Both the position numbers and the translations under genes were made by a program. Below are positions 1 through 7,637 of a stretch of DNA of 64,000 nt, in pieces. The notes under the pieces were generated by a model. The model searched no databases and had not been told where the DNA came from. It saw only the letters and a list, made by a program, of their open reading frames with translations. Location of the stretch: assembly GCF_013283795.1 (NCBI RefSeq), contig NZ_JABSOD010000016.1:19087-83086 (forward strand). The letters are read 5' to 3'. Source of the stretch: Rheinheimera lutimaris (lineage in GTDB: Bacteria > Pseudomonadota > Gammaproteobacteria > Enterobacterales > Alteromonadaceae). Within the stretch, counting starts at the first letter, position 1; each line of letters starts with the position of its first letter.

Positions 1-148
1 CCCCCCCCGCTGGCTATTGTTTCAAAGATATATTTACTTAACAAAAAAATAATATAAAAAATTATTGCATATTCATTTATGGTTAAGTTAGTCTCAAATT
101 ATTGCAAATTTTGCTGTATTGTAAACACAATAGATTTTTGAGGTTGTT

Positions 149-1399
149 GTGGTAGAAAATGGATTGTTTCGCGTTAATGCTGTAAAGCAACAAAGCGCCC
201 GTTTAGATGGTGACGTTATTATTGCCCAGCCGGTAAGCAGTAGTTTGCTTACTATTGTTCTGCTGTGCGTAATCATTGCTATTGTGACGTTTCTCAGCCT
301 CACTTCATTTAACCGCAAAGAAACTGTTAGCGGCTATTTAAAGCCGGATATCGGCTTGGCTAAAGTCGTATCATCCCGCACCGGTGTTATTCAACAAGTT
401 TATGTCGATGATGGCCAGCAGGTACAAGCCGGCGACAGGTTAGCGCTGGTTACTATTCCGGAGCATTTGTCTGCCGGTGACAGCCTTACCGGCACCTTGT
501 TTCAGGGCCTGGTGCAGCAAACCGAGCTGGTTAATTTGCGTAAGCAGCAGGTAATTAACCAGTTTGTTCAGCAAGATGCCGAATTTACTACCCGGCTAAC
601 CTTAAGCCGTAATCTGCTTAACGATATTGCGGCGCAGCAACAGTTACTGCAGCAGCGGCTGCAGCTTAATCAGCAGCGTTATCAAAATTACCGCGATCTG
701 AATAACCGCGGTGCTATTTCCACCAATGAACTGCAACAGCAACACGAACTGGTACTGAATATTCAGCAGCAACTGGCCGAGTTAAATGCCAGCGAACAAA
801 GCCAAAAAGCCCAAATAGAGCAACTTAGCGGCCAGTTACATCGCCTGCCAGGTGAACAGCAACAACAACTGGCAGTGCTCGACAGCGATATTTCGCGGCT
901 TAAGCAACAACAAACCGAACTTAATGCCCGTGGCGAGCTGTTAATCACCGCCCCGATAGCCGGCCGGGTAACGAATCTAGTGGCAGAAATAGGCAACAAT
1001 GTGCAAATGGGCTTACCACTGCTAACCATAATGCCGGATAACGCAGAATTACAGGCCGTATTGTTGGTGCCTACCCGTGCTTATGGTTTTGTGATGCCGG
1101 GTCAGCAGACCCGCTTACGCTTTGATGCTTTTCCGTATCAGCGCTTTGGTTTATACGAAGGGGAAGTAATAAAAACGGCGCAGGCAATCGTACTTCCGAA
1201 CGAAGTAGATATGCCTGTCGCCGTACAGGAGCCGGTGTACCGGGTAGAGGTAGCACTGGCTTCACAACACATCCGCGCTTATGGCAACACAGTCCCGCTG
1301 CAATCGGGCATGCTGTTAAGCGCAGATATCGTGCTGGAACAACGCAGCCTGTTAGCCTGGTTGTTCGAGCCGGTTTTAAGCCTGAAAGGGCGGTTATAA
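149..1399 (+). CDS. HlyD/CvaA-family periplasmic adaptor of a bacteriocin exporter
   Basis: A 416-residue membrane-fusion protein of a type I secretion system. It has a short cytoplasmic N-terminus, one membrane helix at about residues 32-52, and a first half of the biotinyl-lipoyl-like domain at about 70-110 (VQAGDRLALV). A long glutamine-rich coiled coil follows at about 130-260, then the second lipoyl half and a beta-barrel domain (ITAPIAGRVTNL onward). The segment SFNRKETVSGYLKPD after the membrane helix is typical of CvaA-like microcin/colicin V adaptors. The start is GTG, chosen because TGAGG lies 5 bases upstream. It leads a same-strand cluster with a double-glycine precursor and a C39 peptidase-ABC transporter, so it should bridge that ABC protein to a TolC-type channel, which is not in this window. 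The 148 bases upstream are AT-rich and hold no gene I can support. Confidence 0.9.
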   Translation: MVENGLFRVNAVKQQSARLDGDVIIAQPVSSSLLTIVLLCVIIAIVTFLSLTSFNRKETVSGYLKPDIGLAKVVSSRTGVIQQVYVDDGQQVQAGDRLALVTIPEHLSAGDSLTGTLFQGLVQQTELVNLRKQQVINQFVQQDAEFTTRLTLSRNLLNDIAAQQQLLQQRLQLNQQRYQNYRDLNNRGAISTNELQQQHELVLNIQQQLAELNASEQSQKAQIEQLSGQLHRLPGEQQQQLAVLDSDISRLKQQQTELNARGELLITAPIAGRVTNLVAEIGNNVQMGLPLLTIMPDNAELQAVLLVPTRAYGFVMPGQQTRLRFDAFPYQRFGLYEGEVIKTAQAIVLPNEVDMPVAVQEPVYRVEVALASQHIRAYGNTVPLQSGMLLSADIVLEQRSLLAWLFEPVLSLKGRL

Positions 1400-1451
1400 C
1401 GCTCATAACGAGCAAACCTTTAAACTTAAAAACGTCTCAAGGAGAGATAGT

Positions 1452-1646
1452 ATGCAAGAGTTAACATTTGAGCAAGTTGAAGAAGTGAGTGGTGGTAGTC
1501 GAATTCGAGGCCTTTTAGATGCAGCCTCTTACACTGCAATGTTTATGGAAGCAAAGCAGCTTGTGCAATCGGGGGGTGGATACTTCTATGACAACGTTAT
1601 GCTTTCTAACAATTGGATAGATGATTTGAATTGGACCCAAAAATAA
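1452..1646 (+). CDS. Double-glycine-leader bacteriocin/microcin precursor peptide
   Basis: A 64-residue peptide. Its first 15 residues, MQELTFEQVEEVSGG, match the classic class II bacteriocin/microcin leader pattern (M-x-E-L-x2-E-x2-x2-VSGG). Cleavage after Gly15 by the C39 peptidase encoded downstream would release a 49-residue mature peptide. That peptide has no cysteine, so it is neither disulfide-bridged nor a lanthipeptide; it carries a GGGYFYDN stretch and an aromatic/Asn-rich C-terminus. An AAGGAG ribosome site lies 8 bases before the ATG. It sits between the adaptor and the exporter, as expected for a cargo. I do not recognise the mature sequence. An antimicrobial role is inferred from leader and context; a signalling peptide is the alternative. 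Confidence 0.85.
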   Translation: MQELTFEQVEEVSGGSRIRGLLDAASYTAMFMEAKQLVQSGGGYFYDNVMLSNNWIDDLNWTQK

Positions 1647-1676
1647 ATAAACTTTGACCAATACCAATATAGTTTC

Positions 1677-1704
1677 ATAGGCAAGCTACTAATGGCTTGC
1701 CTAT
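1677..1704 (+). terminator. Perfect 10-bp hairpin between precursor and CPBP gene (attenuator candidate)
   Basis: ATAGGCAAGC (1677-1686) and GCTTGCCTAT (1695-1704) are exact reverse complements around an 8-base loop. A short T run (1712-1716) follows after TCTGAGG, so it is not a textbook intrinsic terminator. Placed just after the precursor gene and just before the next ribosome site, it probably stabilises the precursor mRNA 3' end or causes partial termination. That would give more precursor than export machinery. Confidence 0.6.
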
Positions 1705-1717
1705 TCTGAGGTTTTTA

Positions 1718-2302
1718 ATGGTTTATTATAGCTTGAGAGATGTTATCGTTATCTATTTTGGTGGTGGCGCATTGTTCTTAATTTTTAGTAGTTTGCCACT
1801 TCCACAATACATAGATGAATACACTGTCATTATGATTTCAACTTTGTGTATTCTATTTTCTATAGATTCCATTAGGGTAAAATCTGTGGCTTCTATGAAT
1901 ATTAGCTTCGAAGATATCAATTTAAAGCTTTTTAACATTTTATTGATCGCCGGAATTTCTATTTTTACCATTACTTCTTGGCTAAGAGAAGGTGGTGGCT
2001 TTTCCTATACGTATTGGGATTTTTTTCGAGCAGTTTTTATTTCTCCCTTTTTCGAAGAGCTGATGTTCAGAGTGATTTTGCTGGGTTTCCTTGTGGGGCT
2101 ATTAAAAAATTTTTGGCTTTCAGCATTTATCGTTTCAACTGCCTTTGCTTTTTCTCATGACTCAGATATTTTCATTTACTCTTTCTTAATGTCTTTAATC
2201 TTTTGTTTTATCAGGCTATCGGCAAAGTCAGTATTGCCATGCATTGCTCTGCACGCTTTCCATAATTTGGCTATTTTATTTTTTGATGGAGATATTGTCT
2301 GA
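1718..2302 (+). CDS. CPBP-family intramembrane metalloprotease, possible immunity or processing protein
   Basis: A 194-residue, strongly hydrophobic protein with about six membrane helices. It carries the CPBP (CAAX protease / bacteriocin-processing) motifs: EE at residues 113-114 followed by R118 (EELMFR), a histidine in FAFSHD (about 147), and HAFHN (H179, H182). Family members cleave prenylated proteins or act in bacteriocin self-immunity and maturation. The ATG at 1718 is preferred over a TTG at 1697 because TGAGG sits 6 bases upstream and the TTG lies inside a hairpin. The gene is markedly richer in A/T than its neighbours, which suggests horizontal acquisition. Lying between cargo and exporter, it is a good candidate for the immunity or peptide-processing factor; this is inference from position. 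Confidence 0.8.
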   Translation: MVYYSLRDVIVIYFGGGALFLIFSSLPLPQYIDEYTVIMISTLCILFSIDSIRVKSVASMNISFEDINLKLFNILLIAGISIFTITSWLREGGGFSYTYWDFFRAVFISPFFEELMFRVILLGFLVGLLKNFWLSAFIVSTAFAFSHDSDIFIYSFLMSLIFCFIRLSAKSVLPCIALHAFHNLAILFFDGDIV

Positions 2303-2362
2303 CGCAATAATTAGCTGGATTAAATTTGAGATTACTTGAAAAATGATAAGTAGTAAAAACAT

Positions 2363-4444
2363 ATGATCTACCAATCCGAAGCAGCTGAATGCGGTCTGGC
2401 CTGTATTGCTATTGTGGCCAATCATCATGGCCATCAGCTGGACTTAACCACTTTACGCAATCGCTATAGCGTGTCACTTAAAGGCGCCAATTTACAGCAG
2501 CTAATGCAATTAGGTAACCAGCTGGGCTTAACACCGCGGGCGTTAAAGCTGGACTTAGACGACTTAAAAAACCTGCGTACACCCTGCATTCTGCACTGGG
2601 AAATGAACCACTTTGTGGTGCTGCAAAAAGTGCATCGCAACGGCATTACCATTCTCGACCCGGCCATGGGCGAGCGGCGTTTATCGCTGGATGAAGTCGA
2701 TAAAGCCTTTACTGGTGTAGCGCTGGAGCTAAGCCCTGGTAACGAATTTAAAAAAATAGACGAACGGGTGCGTTTAGGCTTAACAGCGTTTTGGACCAAA
2801 GTACAAGGCCTGGTGCCATCGCTGGTTAAGTTGTTTGTATTGTCGTTGCTGTTACAGGCATTTGTGCTGGCCGCCCCTTATTACACCCAGTTGGTGGTGG
2901 ATGAAGTGCTGGTAAGCCAGGATGAGCCGTTGTTGGTGGTATTAGCACTGGGCTTTGGCCTTATTATGCTGCTACAGGTGATTACCCAAACCTTGCGCGG
3001 CTGGGTGGTGCTGCATTTAGGCTCGGTAATGAGCGTACAAATGGCGGCCAATTTAATGCGCCACCTGCTGCATTTGCCACTTAGCTATTTTGAAAAACGC
3101 CATATGGGTGATGTGGTATCGCGCTTTGGTTCGTTAAATTCAGTACGTGAGTTGCTTACCAATAGCCTGGTGGAGGGTGTGATTGACGGCATTATGGCCA
3201 TAGCGGTGCTGGTAATGATGTATTTATACAGCCCGCAGCTGAGTCTGGTGGTAGGTATTGCGGTACTGCTCTATGCGCTTTTACGCTGGGCTTTGTACCG
3301 GCCATTACATCAGTTAACCGAGGCCAGCATAGTTGCGTCGGCTAAAGAGCAAAGCAACTTTATGGAAACCGTGCGCGGCATGCAAAGCATTAAGTTATTT
3401 GGCCTGCAAACCCAGCGCTTAAATATCTGGCAAAACCGCTTTGCCGATGCGGTAAACCAGAATTACCGCCTGGGTAAGTGGCAAATATCCTACAGCACCA
3501 TTAACCAGTTATTGTTTGGCATAGAAAACGTATTGGTAATTTACTTAGCTGCACTGGCTGTAATGGCCGGTGATATCAGCGTGGGTATGTTGTTTGCTTT
3601 TATCGCCTATAAAAACCAGTTTACCAGCCGTACAGCCGCCCTGATTGATAAAGTGGTCGAAATAAAAATGACCCGGCTACATCTGGATCGCCTGGCCGAT
3701 ATTGCCTTAACAGAGAAAGAAGACGAAGGCAGTGCCAGCGATAGCCGCGAGTTAAGTGGCCAATTAAGCCTGAGTAACATTAGCTTTCGTTATGCCAGTA
3801 ATGACCCGCTGTTGTTCAATAGCTTAAACCTGGAGGTAAAAGCCGGTGAAAACGTTGCCATTATTGGCCCTTCCGGCACCGGTAAAACCAGCCTGATGAA
3901 AATTATGCTGGGTTTACTGCCTGGCGAGAGCGGTAAAGTAGAAGTAGATGGCGTGGATATTCGCCATTTGGGTTTGCGGCATTACCGTAGCCAAATTGCT
4001 GCCGTAATGCAGGACGACCAGCTTATGTCCGGCACTCTGGCAGAGAATATCAGTTTCTTTGATAGCCAGATGGATATGCAACAAGTAGTAGAATGCGCCC
4101 AACTGGCGGGTATTCACCAGGATATATCGGCTATGCAAATGGGCTATAACGCCTTAGTGGGTGATATGGGCAGTTCGTTATCCGGCGGGCAAAAACAAAG
4201 GCTGTTATTGGCGCGGGCACTGTATCGTAAGCCAAAAATACTGTTTATGGACGAAGCCACCAGCCATTTAGATGTGCAGCTGGAGCACTATGTAAACCAG
4301 GCGATTAAGCAGCTGAATATGACACGGATTATTATCGCCCACCGGCCGGAAACCATAATAAACGCAGAGCGGATTATACAACTGCATAATGGCCAATTGC
4401 AGGATGTCACTGACGCTTATAAAGCACAATTTATGCGGGCATAA
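2363..4444 (+). CDS. C39 peptidase-containing bacteriocin ABC exporter (CvaB/LagD type)
   Basis: A 693-residue three-domain exporter. The N-terminal C39 cysteine protease (about 1-135) shows Cys10 (EAAECGLAC), His83 (NHFVVL) and Asp99 (LDP), the complete catalytic set for cutting after a double-glycine leader. A six-helix ABC membrane domain spans about 150-440. The C-terminal ATPase has Walker A GPSGTGKTS (about 502), signature LSGGQ (about 606) and Walker B ILFMDEA (about 626), so all ATPase motifs look intact. The ATG is fixed by an in-frame stop at 2354-2356; the ribosome site is weak, and the protein starts only 9 residues before the catalytic Cys, a little shorter than usual. It should process and export the 64-residue precursor together with the adaptor at 149-1399. 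Confidence 0.93.
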   Translation: MIYQSEAAECGLACIAIVANHHGHQLDLTTLRNRYSVSLKGANLQQLMQLGNQLGLTPRALKLDLDDLKNLRTPCILHWEMNHFVVLQKVHRNGITILDPAMGERRLSLDEVDKAFTGVALELSPGNEFKKIDERVRLGLTAFWTKVQGLVPSLVKLFVLSLLLQAFVLAAPYYTQLVVDEVLVSQDEPLLVVLALGFGLIMLLQVITQTLRGWVVLHLGSVMSVQMAANLMRHLLHLPLSYFEKRHMGDVVSRFGSLNSVRELLTNSLVEGVIDGIMAIAVLVMMYLYSPQLSLVVGIAVLLYALLRWALYRPLHQLTEASIVASAKEQSNFMETVRGMQSIKLFGLQTQRLNIWQNRFADAVNQNYRLGKWQISYSTINQLLFGIENVLVIYLAALAVMAGDISVGMLFAFIAYKNQFTSRTAALIDKVVEIKMTRLHLDRLADIALTEKEDEGSASDSRELSGQLSLSNISFRYASNDPLLFNSLNLEVKAGENVAIIGPSGTGKTSLMKIMLGLLPGESGKVEVDGVDIRHLGLRHYRSQIAAVMQDDQLMSGTLAENISFFDSQMDMQQVVECAQLAGIHQDISAMQMGYNALVGDMGSSLSGGQKQRLLLARALYRKPKILFMDEATSHLDVQLEHYVNQAIKQLNMTRIIIAHRPETIINAERIIQLHNGQLQDVTDAYKAQFMRA

Positions 4445-4450
4445 CAAGCA

Positions 4451-4490
4451 AATAAAAAAGCAGAGTTACACCGGGGAGTAGTAACTCTGC
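4451..4490 (-). terminator. Intrinsic terminator of the minus-strand repeat-protein gene
   Basis: On the plus strand an A-rich run (4451-4459) precedes GCAGAGTTAC (4460-4469), an 11-base loop and GTAACTCTGC (4481-4490), an exact 10-bp stem. Read on the minus strand this is a strong hairpin followed by TTTTTTATT. It ends the transcript of the gene at 4650-5177 and may also help stop the convergent exporter transcript. Confidence 0.8.
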
Positions 4491-4565
4491 AGACACACGG
4501 GGAGGTGTAATCTTAACTAAACCGGCGTGGGCGCTTACTCCACACCGGGTAACTCAGGTAACAGC

Positions 4566-4665
4566 AGGCGCTTACTCTGCAGCTACCTTTAACGCTGTAT
4601 CAACAGGCGCTTACTCTGTCGATACCTTTAACGTTGTATCAGCAGGTGTTTATTCTGCAGATACC
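4566..4665 (-). repeat. 39-bp tandem repeats duplicating the 3' end of the adjacent gene
   Basis: Units at 4566-4604 and 4605-4643 are 39 bp each and similar, and a third partial copy (4644-4665) contains the end of the minus-strand gene. A degenerate fourth fragment lies near 4529-4541. Each full unit carries an in-frame stop codon exactly 39 bases after the previous one (stops end at 4650, 4611 and 4572 on the minus strand). The last codons plus stop of the gene therefore appear to have been serially duplicated into its 3' untranslated region. The spacing is a multiple of three and the sequence is diverged, so the duplication is not very recent. Confidence 0.8.
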
Positions 4666-5177
4666 ATGGCAACATCCAGGCCGCTGTTAGCGTTGTTTAA
4701 CGCTAACTCTAAGCGTTGCAGGTTGTGCTGACTTACATCGCTGCGGTTTAATTCTGCCGCGCGTTTAAAGTCGGCCAGTGCCGCCAGGTTGTTGTTTTGT
4801 AACAAACGCAGTACGCCACGGTTAGTCAGGGCATAAGCGCGCATTTCGCGCTTGTCGCTGTTGCTGACATGGCTGAACTGCTGGGCAGCAGATACTGCGC
4901 TGTCGCATGCCGTTGTTGCCTGATCCAGCTTACCGCTTTTGGTAAAGCCTACGCACAGGCTCATTTGGCGGGAGAAGTTATCCACTTCTGCGCTGTTGCT
5001 GGCCAATGTTTCGCTGATACCCTGGTCAAATTGACCGGCCTGTAAGGCGGCTACACCAGGTGTATCTTCAATCAGTACCATTTTATAGCCGTTGGTGGTG
5101 GCTGATGCGAGGAATGAACCTGAGGCCATCAGCATCAACGCCAAAGAACTGCCTAATTTAATTGCTCTCGCTTTCAT
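4650..5177 (-). CDS. Secreted small TPR-like protein of unknown function
   Basis: A 175-residue protein with an N-terminal signal peptide (MKARAIKLGSSLALMLMASGSFLASA, cleavage near residue 26) and a compact helical region. In the second half, the stretch AYALTNRGVLRLLQNNNLAALADFKRAAELNRSD reads as one TPR hairpin. Two cysteines (in LCVGF and TACDSA) could form a disulfide in the periplasm. The ATG at 5177 is chosen over an in-frame ATG 40 codons upstream because GGAG lies 9 bases before it and the signal peptide starts there. It has its own intrinsic terminator. I do not recognise a specific family; it is probably periplasmic and protein-binding. Confidence 0.75.
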   Translation of the reverse strand: MKARAIKLGSSLALMLMASGSFLASATTNGYKMVLIEDTPGVAALQAGQFDQGISETLASNSAEVDNFSRQMSLCVGFTKSGKLDQATTACDSAVSAAQQFSHVSNSDKREMRAYALTNRGVLRLLQNNNLAALADFKRAAELNRSDVSQHNLQRLELALNNANSGLDVAMVSAE

Positions 5178-5340
5178 AATGTGTTGCTCCCAATTTCCCA
5201 TCCAGGCAGCCGCTATCGGTCTGCAGGTGTAAGTTTGAGCAAAAGCACTAAATCTGACAAACGATAAAAAAACACCTGATAAGTGAAAAAAATTCATTTA
5301 TCAGGCGCTAATGTCTTTCATATAAGGTGGTGTGGCGAAT

Positions 5341-6228
5341 TTACTTATCCAGATGAAAGCTTTGCAGTATCCAGTCAATCAGCAGCTGTATTTCATGCCG
5401 GTTTGGGTCTTCGTCGTGCCGCACCAGATAATAGCGGTCGCGACTGAGTAGTTCCTGCTCAAATAAACGCTGCAGGCTGCCGGTGCTGAACCAGCTGCTG
5501 CTGATCGGCAGCGGTATCAGTGCCACGCCCAGCCCTTGCTGTGCCGCGCGGGCCACACTGAACATGCTGTCGAGCTGCATAATTTGTTTCGGCTGAAAGT
5601 TGTGATAACCCACGTGCTCGGCCCATTGATGCCAGGCGTGCGGCCTGGCCTGGTGCAGTATCAGCGGTACCTGTTCCAGTATGCGGTAGCCTTTGCTGTG
5701 CCATTTGTTGTACTGGGCGGTGTTGCAGGCCGGTACATAGCTGATGGGGAACAGGTCATAAGCGATAACTTCTTCCGGCTTTTTACCGGATAGTATTATT
5801 GATAAATCGGTGTACTTCGGGCTGTCGCGGCGCGATTTTACCGTTTCCAACGTCAGGTTAATGTTGGGATATTGTTCTGACCAGCCAATTAACCTTGGCA
5901 CAAACAGCTCGCTGGCAAAAAACTCCGGCATCGAGATACTGACTTCCAGCATACGCTCAGCCTGGCTGAACTCGCCGATGGTGGTGGCCAATTGCTGCAT
6001 TAAGGGCGCTATGGCCTGATAAAAGCGTTTACCGGTTTCGGTTAGCACTATGGCGCGGGTTTTGCGCTCAAACAAGGCTAAATTGAGGTTATCTTCCAGC
6101 TGTTTTATCTGGTGGCTAACCGCAGACGGCGTTAAATACAGCTTTTTGGCTGTTTCTTTAAAACTTAAACATTCGGCAGCGACACAAAAGCAGCGCAGGC
6201 CGCGCATTGGTGTGTGCAGTGGTAACAT
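5341..6228 (-). CDS. LysR-family transcriptional regulator (GcvA-like)
   Basis: A 295-residue LysR regulator. The winged helix-turn-helix occupies about residues 8-66 (FKETAKKLYLTPSAVSHQIKQLEDNLNLALFERKT), followed by the linker helix and a periplasmic-binding-like effector domain from about 90 to the end. The N-terminus MRGLRCFCVAAECLSF resembles GcvA-type members. It is monocistronic: the flanking minus-strand genes are separated by more than 160 bases on each side. The target and effector are not visible from sequence; LysR proteins often control a neighbour, but neither neighbour is divergent from it. Confidence 0.9.
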   Translation of the reverse strand: MLPLHTPMRGLRCFCVAAECLSFKETAKKLYLTPSAVSHQIKQLEDNLNLALFERKTRAIVLTETGKRFYQAIAPLMQQLATTIGEFSQAERMLEVSISMPEFFASELFVPRLIGWSEQYPNINLTLETVKSRRDSPKYTDLSIILSGKKPEEVIAYDLFPISYVPACNTAQYNKWHSKGYRILEQVPLILHQARPHAWHQWAEHVGYHNFQPKQIMQLDSMFSVARAAQQGLGVALIPLPISSSWFSTGSLQRLFEQELLSRDRYYLVRHDEDPNRHEIQLLIDWILQSFHLDK

Positions 6229-6411
6229 AAATTATCCGCTTAACTGGCTAAAAGTGGCAGCTGTAGTGTTACAGCTGAATATGACAAGCTTAAGCAATAG
6301 TTACACCAGTGCAACTGCTGAGGGTAATTAATTGAAAATAAACTTGTTAATTAACGCTATTAGCCAGCCGTTATGGCCTGTTGCACGCTGTTGGTGCAAG
6401 GAAATAGCTGT

Positions 6412-6954
6412 TTACGTTAGCAATGGAAACCGTAAGGCAATATCACTGCCACTAAACTTAGCGACCCAACCGTCGGGGTTATTGAATAAACGTATGGCGC
6501 TGAATTCCGGTTCGCTGCCCATATCAAACCAATGGGTAGTGCCGGCGGGTACACTGATCAGGTCGTTTTGCTGGCACAGTACCTGATACACCTTGCCGGC
6601 AATATGCAGGCAAAACAAACCCTGACCGCGCACAAAAAAGCGCACTTCATCTTCACTGTGGGTATGCTCGGCGAGAAATTTTTGCCGCAATGCGGCCTTA
6701 TCCGGGTGATTAGCGCTAAGCGAAATAACATCAACCGTAATATAACCACGCTCGTGCTTTAAGCGCTGAATATCTGCTGCATATGCCTGCAGGATGTCGT
6801 CGTTGCTGCTGAGTGCGCTTAACGGCGCACCGGCTTGCCATTGCTCAAAGCGAATACCGGCGTTGGCCAGTACCGCACTGATTTCGCCGGCGTCACTGCT
6901 TTCAAGCAGCGGTTGTGTGGCATTATCAACCGCAAACAGACGTAGATGGCTCAT
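6412..6954 (-). CDS. mtnD: Acireductone dioxygenase
   Basis: A 180-residue cupin enzyme of methionine salvage. It oxidises 1,2-dihydroxy-5-(methylthio)pent-1-en-3-one to 4-methylthio-2-oxobutanoate plus formate (Fe form), or takes an off-pathway CO-releasing route (Ni form). The metal ligands are all visible: His97, His99 and Glu103 in EHTHSEDE, and His141 in GTTHWFD. Length and ligand spacing match the Klebsiella enzyme. It is the last gene of a mtnB-mtnC-mtnD operon, with only 2 bases between mtnC and mtnD. Its product feeds the aminotransferase encoded divergently at 8377. Confidence 0.96.
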   Translation of the reverse strand: MSHLRLFAVDNATQPLLESSDAGEISAVLANAGIRFEQWQAGAPLSALSSNDDILQAYAADIQRLKHERGYITVDVISLSANHPDKAALRQKFLAEHTHSEDEVRFFVRGQGLFCLHIAGKVYQVLCQQNDLISVPAGTTHWFDMGSEPEFSAIRLFNNPDGWVAKFSGSDIALRFPLLT

Positions 6955-6956
6955 GA

Positions 6957-7634
6957 CTACAGCTCCTCAATTTGGCTAAAACTGCTTACCGCCGGGTGGT
7001 CAGACGGGCTCTGGCCGTCACGAATTAACTGCACCGTAGCAATACCCAAGACTTTGGCGGCATCCAGCTCGGCGGTCACGTCGGATAAAAACAGCACTTG
7101 TTTAGGCGGCAACTGCAGCTGTTGCAAAATGGCGGCATAGGAGGATATATCGCGTTTGGCGCCAACGCGGGTGTCAAAATAGCCGCTAAATAAGGGCGTT
7201 ACATCGCCGAAATCACTGTAGCGGAATAGCAACTGCTGTGCCTGCACCGAGCCGGAGCTGTAAACGTACAGCTTTATACCTTGTTGCTGCCATTGCGTTA
7301 AGGTCGCAAACGCGTCCTGATACAGATGGCCGCGAAAGGCGCCGCTTTGATAACCCTGCTGCCATACCATGCCTTGCAGCGCTTTTAGCGGCGTGATTTT
7401 CTGATCTTCAGCTATCCATTGCTGCAGCCTGGCAATAATGGCGTCGACAGTGGCATCAGCTTGCTGCATCAGTGCGCGGCAAGCATCCAGCGCGGCGGCT
7501 ACTGCTGCATCGCTGAGATTGGCGCGGATAAAACCCGGCAATTCGCGGGCGGCGTAAGGAAACAACACCTCTGTGACAAAGCTGATACGGCTGGTAGTGC
7601 CTTCAATGTCGGTGATAATGGCAGAGTACTTCAC
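6957..7634 (-). CDS. mtnC: Enolase-phosphatase E1
   Basis: A 225-residue HAD-superfamily enzyme that both enolises and dephosphorylates 2,3-diketo-5-methylthiopentyl-1-phosphate, giving the acireductone used by MtnD. The first HAD motif is TDIEGTT (Asp9, Glu11). Motif II is YSSGS (VYSSGSVQAQ), and motif III/IV surrounds FLSDVTAELDAA near residue 180. The motifs and length fit MtnC rather than a generic HAD phosphatase. It lies 3 bases downstream of mtnB and 2 bases upstream of mtnD, so the three are almost certainly cotranscribed and translationally coupled. Confidence 0.96.
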   Translation of the reverse strand: MKYSAIITDIEGTTSRISFVTEVLFPYAARELPGFIRANLSDAAVAAALDACRALMQQADATVDAIIARLQQWIAEDQKITPLKALQGMVWQQGYQSGAFRGHLYQDAFATLTQWQQQGIKLYVYSSGSVQAQQLLFRYSDFGDVTPLFSGYFDTRVGAKRDISSYAAILQQLQLPPKQVLFLSDVTAELDAAKVLGIATVQLIRDGQSPSDHPAVSSFSQIEEL

Positions 7635-7637
7635 GGC

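Noticed and set aside
1-8. Run of eight C at the window start
   Set aside because: Too short to interpret at an edge; could be natural or an assembly end.
94-318. Minus-strand 74-codon frame over the adaptor 5' end
   Set aside because: Overlaps the well-supported adaptor gene and its promoter region and has no recognisable features.
4566-4665. 39-bp repeats as a possible CRISPR array
   Set aside because: The units are directly adjacent with no spacers and derive from the neighbouring coding end.
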